Below are positions 6,328 to 12,270 of a DNA stretch of 12,669 nt, one piece after another (position 1 is the first letter of the stretch; each line of letters begins with the position of its first letter). Under the pieces are notes generated by a model. It saw only the letters and a program-made list of their open reading frames with translations. It had not been told where the DNA came from and searched no databases. The DNA comes from Acd1 sp049973945 (GTDB lineage: Archaea; Thermoproteota; Thermoprotei_A; Sulfolobales; Sulfolobaceae). The position numbers were made by a program, and so were the translations under genes. The stretch spans positions 1 to 12,669 of the forward strand of contig JBMFJH010000028.1 of assembly GCA_049973945.1 (NCBI GenBank), written 5' to 3'.

Positions 6328-6440
6328 TTGTTTCATCGGTAATACCGAACTAATGATCGCAAAAGACTATAATTACGAGCACTAAGTTAGTCCTCCCCAG
6401 CGTCTAACTCGAATCGAATCTCTCTGAAAACCTTATGGCG
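6328..6440. other. Divergent intergenic region with small inverted repeats
   Basis: This is the middle of the 203-nt gap between gar1 and the coiled-coil gene, the largest non-coding stretch in the window. It holds CGGTAATACCG (about 6337-6347), a palindrome ACTAAGTTAGT (6381-6391), and a 6-bp inverted repeat AGTTAG/CTAACT (6385-6390 and 6404-6409) with a 13-nt loop. CGAAT occurs twice in tandem just after. I see no convincing ORF, tRNA, or C/D or H/ACA RNA. A regulatory site or a small RNA cannot be excluded. Confidence 0.3.
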
Positions 6441-6446
6441 GGAACT

Positions 6447-6456
6447 CTTATATATC
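6447..6456 (+). promoter_or_regulatory. TATA-like promoter of the coiled-coil/DUF373 pair
   Basis: CTTATATATC lies about 50 bp before ATG 6502. Transcription would start near 6476-6480, giving a leader of about 25 nt that contains the SD GGAGGTG (6490-6496), 5 nt before the ATG. Unlike the leaderless first genes here, this unit has a leader with a strong ribosome site. Confidence 0.55.
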
Positions 6457-6501
6457 GACCTAGGTATTAGAAAGAAGAATTCGTCCCTTGGAGGTGCATT
6501 G

Positions 6502-7401
6502 ATGTCCCTCTCGACCGAGGAGCAACTCATAGAGAAGATTACCGAGCTCAAGAAACAGATATCCGACGCAATAAATGAAAGGCGTCAGCTAATAACGGAG
6601 CTCAGGAAACTGAGGCAGAAAAAGAACGAGAAGCTTGAAAGGTTAAGGGGAGTAAGGCAACAGCTGGCTCAGGTGAGGGAGGAGCTTAACCAGAGGATAA
6701 ACGAACTAAGAGAAATAAAGAGGAAGCGTTCGGAACTTTTGGAGGTAATCAAGAAAATAAGGGAGGAGCTGGAGGAGGCCAAGAAGGTTCAAGCAAACTT
6801 CAAGGACGTCGACGTGAACTCGTTGGAGAGGAAGATAAAGGCCCTAGAGTGGAAGCTCCAGACGAACACGCTGACCCTGGACGAGGAGAAGAAATTGATA
6901 GCGAGGATTGTAGAGCTGGAAAAGAGGTTAGCATTAGTCAAGAAAGCGGTGAAACTCAACGAGAAAAAAGTAGAGAATAAGGCAGAGCTCATAGCCAAGA
7001 GGGTTGAACTGAACAATTTAAGGGAAAGGTTGCAAGTTCTTGTTAGGGAAATAGGAGAGAAAAAGAAGATTTATCAGTCTTTGAAAGAAGATAGGGACAA
7101 ACTGTTTAAGGAAATCGGAGAATTAAAGAAACAGGTCGAAGAGGTGAAAGCGAAGGTGGACGAATTGACTAAGAGAATTGGAGAGCTGAAAGCTCAGCGT
7201 GACTCCCTAGTGGCTGAACTGAAGAGGATTCAGGAGACAGAGAGGATGAAGAAGGAGGAAGAGATCAAGACAAAGAAGAAGAAGATAATCGAGGAAAAGA
7301 TCAGACAAGGGGCCAGACTCTCGTTCGAAGACCTAAAAATCTTGTATAGTGAGGGTTCCTCAGAGGATGGAGAAGGAAAGGATAGCGGTAATGTACGTTG
7401 A
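6502..7401 (+). CDS. Archaeal long coiled-coil protein (COG1340-like)
   Basis: The 299-residue protein is almost entirely alpha-helical. Lys/Glu/Arg/Leu heptads run from about residue 3 to 275, followed by a short C-terminal segment with FEDLKILYSEG and an acidic tail. It resembles the conserved archaeal coiled-coil family COG1340. Some Sulfolobales relatives carry the name phosphoserine phosphatase, but no phosphatase motif is visible, so that name should not be transferred. There are no Cys residues, membrane spans or ATPase motifs, so it is not a whole SMC/Rad50-type protein. The start is ATG 6502 with SD GGAGGTG 5 nt upstream; a TTG at 6499 is less likely. It overlaps the next gene by 35 nt and is presumably co-expressed with it. 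Its function is unknown; a scaffold or membrane-associated filament role is speculation. Confidence 0.75.
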   Translation: MSLSTEEQLIEKITELKKQISDAINERRQLITELRKLRQKKNEKLERLRGVRQQLAQVREELNQRINELREIKRKRSELLEVIKKIREELEEAKKVQANFKDVDVNSLERKIKALEWKLQTNTLTLDEEKKLIARIVELEKRLALVKKAVKLNEKKVENKAELIAKRVELNNLRERLQVLVREIGEKKKIYQSLKEDRDKLFKEIGELKKQVEEVKAKVDELTKRIGELKAQRDSLVAELKRIQETERMKKEEEIKTKKKKIIEEKIRQGARLSFEDLKILYSEGSSEDGEGKDSGNVR

Positions 7402-8449
7402 CTTCGACGACGATTTAGGTCGTGTAGGTATCGAAACTCCTGTAGTAGGCGAAGAGAAGGCCAGGGAAGCTATTTCGAGATTTATGGAGTCTCGCCCCGA
7501 GGACAGCGACTTAAACACGATGATAGTAGCCCTGAACGTCTACAACGAATTAAAACAGAAAGGCTACGACGTCCAAATAGTCTTTTTGTCCGGCTCTAGC
7601 GCGGGGGGAACATCGGCCTCTTTAGAGTTTTCGAAGAAGTTAGACGACGTTATCCAGAGCCTCCGAATTACTGGGGTCTATGTCGTTTACGACAGCCCAG
7701 AGGACGCCAAATCGATCCCCCTGATTCAGTCGAGAGTGAAAGTCGTCGGGGTCAAACACGTAGTAGTAGAGCAATCGAAAAGCGTAGAGGAAGTTTACGC
7801 CCTACTGGGAAAATATCTCAGGAAAATCGTTGAGGAGCCGAGGTATTCAAGGATAGCCCTAGGAGTACCTGGTTTAATTCTACTAATCGTGGGACTTCTA
7901 AGCCTCATGGGATTGGGGCAGTATATAGCCCCCGTTTCGGCCCTGGTTATAGGGGTTTTCTTCATCGTGAGAGGCTATAATATCGACGACGTTTTCCAGA
8001 AATGGTGGGAGAGTTCAGCCCTAATGTTCGTCTCAGCTTTAATCTCACTCAGCATATTACTTCTGGGGGGCGTTTATTCGTACATAGCCGTTCAGAGCCT
8101 CTTCAATCAAAACTTGCCGGCTTACGTTTACGCGCTCTACTACTTTCAGGCTTTCCTACCCTTTTTCGTACTCTCAGCAGTCGTGTTCTTGGCTGCAAAA
8201 AGCGTGGCGAAACTACTCTCCGATGAGAAGTTTAGGGTGTGGCATGAAGTCTACAAAATCGTAGCAATCGTGTTCATATATTGGGCTCTCAGTAGAGGGT
8301 TCGCTAACGTAAGCGTTAATGACATAGTTAAAACCCTGGTAGAACAGCAAAACAGCTTGATAGACCTGGCTGTCGGGGCCGCCGCGTTGATATTTACATA
8401 TGTAGTGCTCACTCTCGCTGAGAAAAGGATAGGGAACAAAGAAGGTTAA
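7367..8449 (+). CDS. DUF373 family membrane protein
   Basis: This 360-residue protein has a soluble N-terminal alpha/beta domain and a membrane C-terminal half. The N-domain (about 1-155) shows IAVMYVDFDDDLGR (6-19), an acidic cluster after the first strand. It also has a Gly/Ser loop SGSSAGG (75-81), VVYDSPED (106-113) and QSRVKVVGVKHVVVEQS (121-137), the pattern of archaeal DUF373 proteins. About six hydrophobic spans follow, at roughly 163-182, 185-202, 217-244, 252-280, 296-310 and 331-350, with a short basic end. No enzyme activity is known to me. The acidic and Gly-rich loops hint at metal, nucleotide or phosphate binding, which is inference only. The start is probably ATG 7367, inside the coiled-coil gene; ATG 7391 would cut the first strand. 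The 3' end overlaps the convergent small gene by 4 nt. Confidence 0.8.
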   Translation: MEKERIAVMYVDFDDDLGRVGIETPVVGEEKAREAISRFMESRPEDSDLNTMIVALNVYNELKQKGYDVQIVFLSGSSAGGTSASLEFSKKLDDVIQSLRITGVYVVYDSPEDAKSIPLIQSRVKVVGVKHVVVEQSKSVEEVYALLGKYLRKIVEEPRYSRIALGVPGLILLIVGLLSLMGLGQYIAPVSALVIGVFFIVRGYNIDDVFQKWWESSALMFVSALISLSILLLGGVYSYIAVQSLFNQNLPAYVYALYYFQAFLPFFVLSAVVFLAAKSVAKLLSDEKFRVWHEVYKIVAIVFIYWALSRGFANVSVNDIVKTLVEQQNSLIDLAVGAAALIFTYVVLTLAEKRIGNKEG

Positions 8450-8673
8450 ATCAGGGAAGCTATTTTCTGCTTCGCGTCTGTAGGCAAGACGTCCAGGCTG
8501 AGCACTTTGGCCCTTTTCGGTTTGCTCGTCCTTACTAATCCAAGGATCAAGTACTTCTGCGGATCTGAGTTATCTCTGCTCTTAAGCACTCTAACCTTAA
8601 CGTAATAGGTTACCTTCCTTTTCCCCTCGTCCTTCGTCACTTCCACGTAGGCATACTTCCCGTGCTTCAGCAT
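8446..8673 (-). CDS. Small conserved-looking hypothetical protein downstream of TBP
   Basis: This basic 75-residue protein starts at ATG 8673, 26 nt after the TBP stop and on the same strand, so it is probably co-transcribed with tbp. The sequence predicts a compact beta-rich fold: GKYAYVEVTKD, TYYVKVRVLKSRD and QKYLILGLVRT give three to four strands, then a short helix near LPTDAKQKIASLI. About a quarter of the residues are Lys or Arg, compatible with nucleic-acid or ribosome binding, but no named motif is seen. It may belong to a small Sulfolobales family (possibly DUF5622), but I cannot confirm this. The reading frame is well supported by its position, by codon use like its neighbours, and by the tight 4-nt convergent overlap with DUF373. 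Confidence 0.7.
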   Translation of the reverse strand: MLKHGKYAYVEVTKDEGKRKVTYYVKVRVLKSRDNSDPQKYLILGLVRTSKPKRAKVLSLDVLPTDAKQKIASLI

Positions 8674-8699
8674 TTGCCCTTGATATTGAAGCAGGTGAT

Positions 8700-9311
8700 T
8701 TAAAGTTCTAACTCCTCTTCTGGGATTTCCTGAGTACAGCCGAGCTCGGTCAGCTTGTTGTAGATTTTCTCAACGGCGTCATGAACTTCTTTTTCCCTCT
8801 TGGCTCCAGTTATAACCATCTTGCCCGAGCTGAATATCAGTAACACGACTTTCGGGTCGTCCATCCTGTAAATCAGTCCTGGGAACTGCTCCGGCTCGTA
8901 CATGTTGTTTTCCAGTAAGTAAGCCGCCATGTCGAGGTTCACGTTAACCATGATGTTGGCTGAGGCAACTATGTTCTGGATCTGAATCTTTGGTTTTCCT
9001 ATGATGTCTATCCCGTACTTCTTCAGGTACTTTATGATCCTCTTAACCGCGTTAATCAGTTCCTCCGTGCTCTTCGCTCCGGTCACCACCATCTTGCCCG
9101 ACTTGAAAATTAGGGCGGTGACCTTCGGTTTCTCGAGCCTGAAAATGAGCCCAGGGAACTGATCCGGGTCGTACTCTACGTTCGGCAAACTCCTTTCGAT
9201 AGCGTACAGGTCGAGGGTCTGTTCCAAAGAGACCGTCGCAACTATGTTCTCTATGTTAACTATAAGGTGCTTAGTCTTCTTCTCAGAAGCTCCGTTAGAT
9301 ATAGAGCTCAC
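8700..9311 (-). CDS. tbp: TATA-box-binding protein (TBP)
   Basis: TBP recognises promoter TATA boxes and nucleates the archaeal pre-initiation complex with TFB. The 203-residue protein consists of two similar saddle-forming repeats, at about 14-100 and 105-192. Each carries the pattern IxNIVA (20-25; 111-116), YDPDQFPGLIFR / YEPEQFPGLIYR (47-58; 138-149) and a final F-x-SGK-MV-TGAK strand (69-80; 160-171). The C-terminal tail is acidic (EIPEEELEL), as often in archaeal TBPs. The start is GTG 9311, preceded by no SD but by a TATA-like box centred 26 bp upstream, which predicts a leaderless transcript. It is followed by the 75-residue gene and preceded, 41 nt upstream, by the metallophosphoesterase gene. 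Confidence 0.97.
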   Translation of the reverse strand: MSSISNGASEKKTKHLIVNIENIVATVSLEQTLDLYAIERSLPNVEYDPDQFPGLIFRLEKPKVTALIFKSGKMVVTGAKSTEELINAVKRIIKYLKKYGIDIIGKPKIQIQNIVASANIMVNVNLDMAAYLLENNMYEPEQFPGLIYRMDDPKVVLLIFSSGKMVITGAKREKEVHDAVEKIYNKLTELGCTQEIPEEELEL

Positions 9312-9331
9312 CTTATAAAGGCTTTAATAAG

Positions 9332-9341
9332 CGTTTTTAAA
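9332..9341 (-). promoter_or_regulatory. TATA-like promoter of tbp
   Basis: GTTTAAAAAC on the minus strand is centred 26 bp before GTG 9311, the expected archaeal TATA spacing for transcription starting exactly at the start codon. Two further AT-rich motifs (TTATTAAAG and TTTATAAGG) lie between it and the start, so TBP could also bind closer to the gene. Confidence 0.6.
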
Positions 9342-9352
9342 CATATCCTGAG

Positions 9353-10102
9353 TCACAGTAGGTCTTTGATTAACTCTAGTTCTGGGAACTCCATTATGCC
9401 CTCGCCTTCAACGATAACGTAAGGTTTCGCCTTTTCCAGGATAGCGTGTTCCCTCATTAACGGGGAAAGGTAGTTGGATCTTATTAGGGATATATCGTTC
9501 CCGGGTTGGTAGATGGCTGTTGACGGCAAGACGAGAACCTGAGCTCCGCCCTTGAGTGGGGCAACCAAGAAAGCCTTGAACTTCCGCTTGAAGCCGAGGC
9601 TATCCCTGATGCTTATCCTCGGGTGTTCGTGCCCAATTATGTAGATTTTCCCCTCCTCCGGGCTCATTTCCACGTGCCCGTGCATAAGGATGACGTTATC
9701 GACAGAATAGGTCTCTACTATACTCACCTCAAACTTATCGGCGATAGAGCCTATGTAGTTGTCGTGATTCCCCCTCACTACGACGACCTCTACCCCCTTC
9801 TCCTTTAGGTCGGCGAAGATTTGGGAGAGCTCCTCCCTTTCCTGCCTGGTCAGCTTGGAGAAAGTGTGCTTCACGTCCCCGTTGATGATGAGGCGCCTAG
9901 CCTTGAAGTAGTTCAGGGCCTTCGTGTAGGCCTCGACCATCCTCTTCTTCTGAACTCGCGGTATGAAAACGCCCTGCGACGCCATTTCCTCTTCGTAACC
10001 GATGTGAGTGTCGGAGATCACCACGGCGTTCGCTGACCTAAGGTAAATTACGGGCAGGTCGCCTGCTATCTCTATGCCTGGAAGTATCTGGACCACTTTC
10101 AA
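9353..10102 (-). CDS. Metallophosphoesterase (COG1407-like)
   Basis: This 249-residue calcineurin-like phosphoesterase has all the metal-site motifs in order: DTH (31-33), GDVKH (75-79), GNHDN (111-115), HGH (141-143) and GHEHP (157-161). The family uses two divalent metals to cleave phosphoester bonds. The overall pattern, with SDTHIGYEEEM after the first strand, fits COG1407. That archaeal group is often found near Lhr-type helicase genes and is suspected to act in DNA repair. No helicase gene is visible here, and the substrate is unknown. The start is TTG 10102 or GTG 10096; neither has a clear SD. It diverges from dph5 across 40 bp and precedes tbp by 41 nt, with a separate TATA-like box in between, so tbp need not depend on it. 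Confidence 0.85.
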   Translation of the reverse strand: MKVVQILPGIEIAGDLPVIYLRSANAVVISDTHIGYEEEMASQGVFIPRVQKKRMVEAYTKALNYFKARRLIINGDVKHTFSKLTRQEREELSQIFADLKEKGVEVVVVRGNHDNYIGSIADKFEVSIVETYSVDNVILMHGHVEMSPEEGKIYIIGHEHPRISIRDSLGFKRKFKAFLVAPLKGGAQVLVLPSTAIYQPGNDISLIRSNYLSPLMREHAILEKAKPYVIVEGEGIMEFPELELIKDLL

Positions 10103-10142
10103 TAAGCCTTAATCCAGCCCTCGAGTAATAACGTTTCAATAT

Positions 10143-10916
10143 ATGGGAATTCTTTACTTGGTCGGCCTAGGCCTGTCGTGGAAGCTCACTACACCGCTAG
10201 CGCTTGAGGTATTGAAGGGCTCTGACGTCGTGTATTTCGACACCTACACGTCTTTCTCCTGCGACATAACCCATGAGAGGCTCTCTTCCATGGGCATTAA
10301 CGTCGTCAGGGCGTCCAGAAAGGATCTGGAGAACGAGTACAAGAAGGTCATAGCACTTCTTGACGAGGGCAAAAAAGTGGCGATAGCCAGCGTCGGCGAT
10401 CCCATTATTGCGACCACGCACGAGGCCTTAGCTATAGAGGCGGCGAAGCGCGGGCACAAGGTCAAGGTCATCCCTGGTGTCTCAGTCCTCTGCTACTTCC
10501 TGTCCAAGTCAGGCCTCTCGTCCTATAAGCTGGGAAGATCGGTGACGGTGACCTTTCCTGAGAACGTCCCTTCCGAGACCCCATATAGGGTTCTGAAGGC
10601 AAACGACGAGCAGGGGCTCCACACTGTCATGTTCCTCGACATTAGGAACGGAAGGATGATGACGTCTAAGGAGGCAATATCGATCCTGGCGTCGCTTGAG
10701 GAGAAGTTCAAAGAGGGCGTCGTGACTCCCGAGCGAATCGTAGTAATAGGTCAAAGGCTGGGGTGCGACGACGAGAAGGTCTCCGTTATGAAAGTAAGCG
10801 AGGTTCCCAACTCGAGTCTCAGCGACCCGCCCCACATACTCTTATTTCCGTCAAGAAGGCTTCACTTCGTGGAGGAAGAGGGGCTACAATGGCTGATGAG
10901 ATCCACAATAGAGTGA
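10143..10916 (+). CDS. dphB: Diphthine synthase Dph5
   Basis: Dph5 uses SAM to methylate the modified histidine of elongation factor 2 repeatedly, a step of diphthamide synthesis. The 257-residue length is typical. Family features are the N-terminal YLVGLGLSWKLTTPLALE (residues 5-22), VVYFDTYTS (29-37), ASVGDPIIATTHEAL (82-96) and VIPGVSVLCY (108-117). IVVIGQRLG follows near residue 205, and the product ends with PPHILLFPSRRLHFVEEE. These belong to the tetrapyrrole-methylase-like fold with its SAM site. The start is ATG 10143, with no obvious SD. Its 3' end overlaps the next gene by 28 nt, making a two-gene operon. Confidence 0.95.
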   Translation: MGILYLVGLGLSWKLTTPLALEVLKGSDVVYFDTYTSFSCDITHERLSSMGINVVRASRKDLENEYKKVIALLDEGKKVAIASVGDPIIATTHEALAIEAAKRGHKVKVIPGVSVLCYFLSKSGLSSYKLGRSVTVTFPENVPSETPYRVLKANDEQGLHTVMFLDIRNGRMMTSKEAISILASLEEKFKEGVVTPERIVVIGQRLGCDDEKVSVMKVSEVPNSSLSDPPHILLFPSRRLHFVEEEGLQWLMRSTIE

Positions 10917-11599
10917 TGAAGTACATCAAAGGGATGAAAGAAAGACTCGCTAACGTGAACGTTCAAGACGAGAGGCTCAGGAAAATCGTCGACTTAGCGA
11001 GACAGTATACTGAGGATTCCGAGTACTACTTGTCCAAGGGCGACGAGGTGACGGCACTTGTAGACGTAGTTTACGCTGAGGGCCTCCTAGATTCGGTTCT
11101 CCTCTTTACAGGTCAGGACACGAAGGGCGACGTAGGTAAGAAAGTGTTCGTCGGAGGGACGTTCGACCTTCTCCATCCAGGTCACATTGAGTTCCTGAAG
11201 GAGGCAGCGAAGCTAGGGAGGGTTTACGTTTCGGTTTCCAGAGACAAGAACGCTGCACGGATTAAGAAAAGGAAGATAGTTATGAACGAGAGCGAACGCC
11301 TCGAAATATTGAATTCCATCAGATACGTTTACGAGGCCTTCTTGGGCGACGAGAACGACTTCCTCAATTCGGTTCTAAAGGTGAAGCCGGACATCATTTT
11401 CCTGGGCCCCGATCAGAAGGTGGACGAGGAGGAACTGAAGGAGGAATTGAAGAAGCGGGGCTTAGATAACGTAGAGATCGTCAGAATGAAGGAAAGGCTG
11501 AACTCGTGGGATCACTCAAGCTCGTCCAAGATAATAGCTGATATAGTGGAGAAGTTCTGTGAGAAAGGGGAGAGGAAAGAGAAGCGGGCTCAAACGTAA
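10889..11599 (+). CDS. DUF357-nucleotidyltransferase fusion, probable FAD synthetase (RibL-like)
   Basis: This is a 236-residue two-domain protein. Residues 1-75 form a helical DUF357 domain (MKYIKGMKERL, RKIVDLARQYTEDSEYYLSKG, then an AEGLLDS helix). Residues 85-222 form a cytidylyltransferase-type domain with the nucleotide motif GGTFDLLHPGH (89-99). This is followed by RVYVSVSRDKN (111-121), MNESER (132-137), IIFLGPDQ (169-176) and SSSKII (211-216). The LGPDQ-x-DEEELKEELKKRG segment closely recalls archaeal RibL, which joins FMN and ATP to make FAD; pantetheine-phosphate or glycerol-phosphate transferases are alternatives. The start is ATG 10889, preceded by GAGGAAGAGGGG. It overlaps dph5 by 28 nt and the convergent rbkR by 10 nt. 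The adjacent riboflavin kinase supports a flavin role. Confidence 0.75.
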   Translation: MADEIHNRVMKYIKGMKERLANVNVQDERLRKIVDLARQYTEDSEYYLSKGDEVTALVDVVYAEGLLDSVLLFTGQDTKGDVGKKVFVGGTFDLLHPGHIEFLKEAAKLGRVYVSVSRDKNAARIKKRKIVMNESERLEILNSIRYVYEAFLGDENDFLNSVLKVKPDIIFLGPDQKVDEEELKEELKKRGLDNVEIVRMKERLNSWDHSSSSKIIADIVEKFCEKGERKEKRAQT

Positions 11600-12264
11600 A
11601 CCTCGACGCTTATTTCGTCGCCGTCGTTCAGGTTTAGCTTCTCCCTCAACTTAACCGGCGAAATTAGCTCGATTACGCTCTTAGGGTGAACTGTACGCGA
11701 GGGAATGACGAGAGCGGCAGGAGAGAAGTCGTTGATCGAGGCCGGGAACGCCTTAACGCTCCCTAAGATCCTGTCCGGCTCCCTCTTCTCTGGGATCTCT
11801 ATTCCCTTGTACATGTCCAAGAGCACCCTATTCTCGAGTGACACCCTATCGTAAATTATCCCGTTGAGCGTCCCTGGATAAGGGTCGAAGCCCAGGTACT
11901 TAAGGAAAGACTCCTTATAGTAGGGCAGAGAGACGAAGAAACTACCTTCGCCCTTACCTGACACGACTCTGGCCCTCATCTGGAGCTTTCGGCTTATCGA
12001 GACGAGCTTAGAGATCTCCTCAACGATCTCCAACAGTTTCTGCTCCCCCAGCGGAGTGAGCCTGATTATCTCGCCCTCCTTCGAGGCGCTCCTCGTTATC
12101 CACCCCGAAGTCTCGAGCTCCCTTAATACCCTGCTGACAGTTTGCTGGGAAACTCCGAGAGCCTTGGCTATTTCCTCCTGTTTTACGACTTTGTAAGCGA
12201 ATTTCGAGGCGTAAAGGTAGAGGTCGCAGAGCGCCTCGCACTTCGACCTTTCCACGGAAGTCAA
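11590..12264 (-). CDS. rbkR: HTH-riboflavin kinase (CTP-dependent), RbkR-type regulator
   Basis: The 224-residue protein joins an N-terminal winged helix (about 1-88, with VKQEEIAKALGVSQQTVSRV as the DNA-reading part and LTPLGEQKL after it) to a RibK domain (about 95-224). RibK features are RVVSGKGEGSFFVSLPYY (99-116), GFDPYPGTLNG (125-135), AALVIPSRTVHPKSVIELISP (183-203) and the final LREKLNLNDGDEISVEVYV. RibK phosphorylates riboflavin to FMN with CTP. Fusions of this kind, called RbkR, also repress or activate flavin genes in archaea. The start is TTG 12264 (6 nt after the taw1 stop) or GTG 12255. It is probably co-transcribed with taw1, though an AT-rich box lies close upstream. It overlaps the convergent probable FAD synthetase gene by 10 nt. 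Confidence 0.9.
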   Translation of the reverse strand: MTSVERSKCEALCDLYLYASKFAYKVVKQEEIAKALGVSQQTVSRVLRELETSGWITRSASKEGEIIRLTPLGEQKLLEIVEEISKLVSISRKLQMRARVVSGKGEGSFFVSLPYYKESFLKYLGFDPYPGTLNGIIYDRVSLENRVLLDMYKGIEIPEKREPDRILGSVKAFPASINDFSPAALVIPSRTVHPKSVIELISPVKLREKLNLNDGDEISVEVYV

Positions 12265-12270
12265 GGAAAG

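Noticed and set aside
5897..6385. 162-codon plus-strand frame across tfb2 and gar1
   Set aside because: It is antisense to two well-recognised genes, with no promoter, SD or recognisable domain.
6328..6430. Possible C/D box RNA (AATGATC, CTGA, CCGATGA)
   Set aside because: The boxes deviate from RUGAUGA/CUGA and are not arranged as C-D'-C'-D with terminal stems on either strand.
6502..7401. Phosphoserine phosphatase or SMC/Rad50-type ATPase label for the coiled-coil protein
   Set aside because: There is no HAD-type DxDxT, Walker A/B, ABC signature or zinc hook; only coiled coil is visible.
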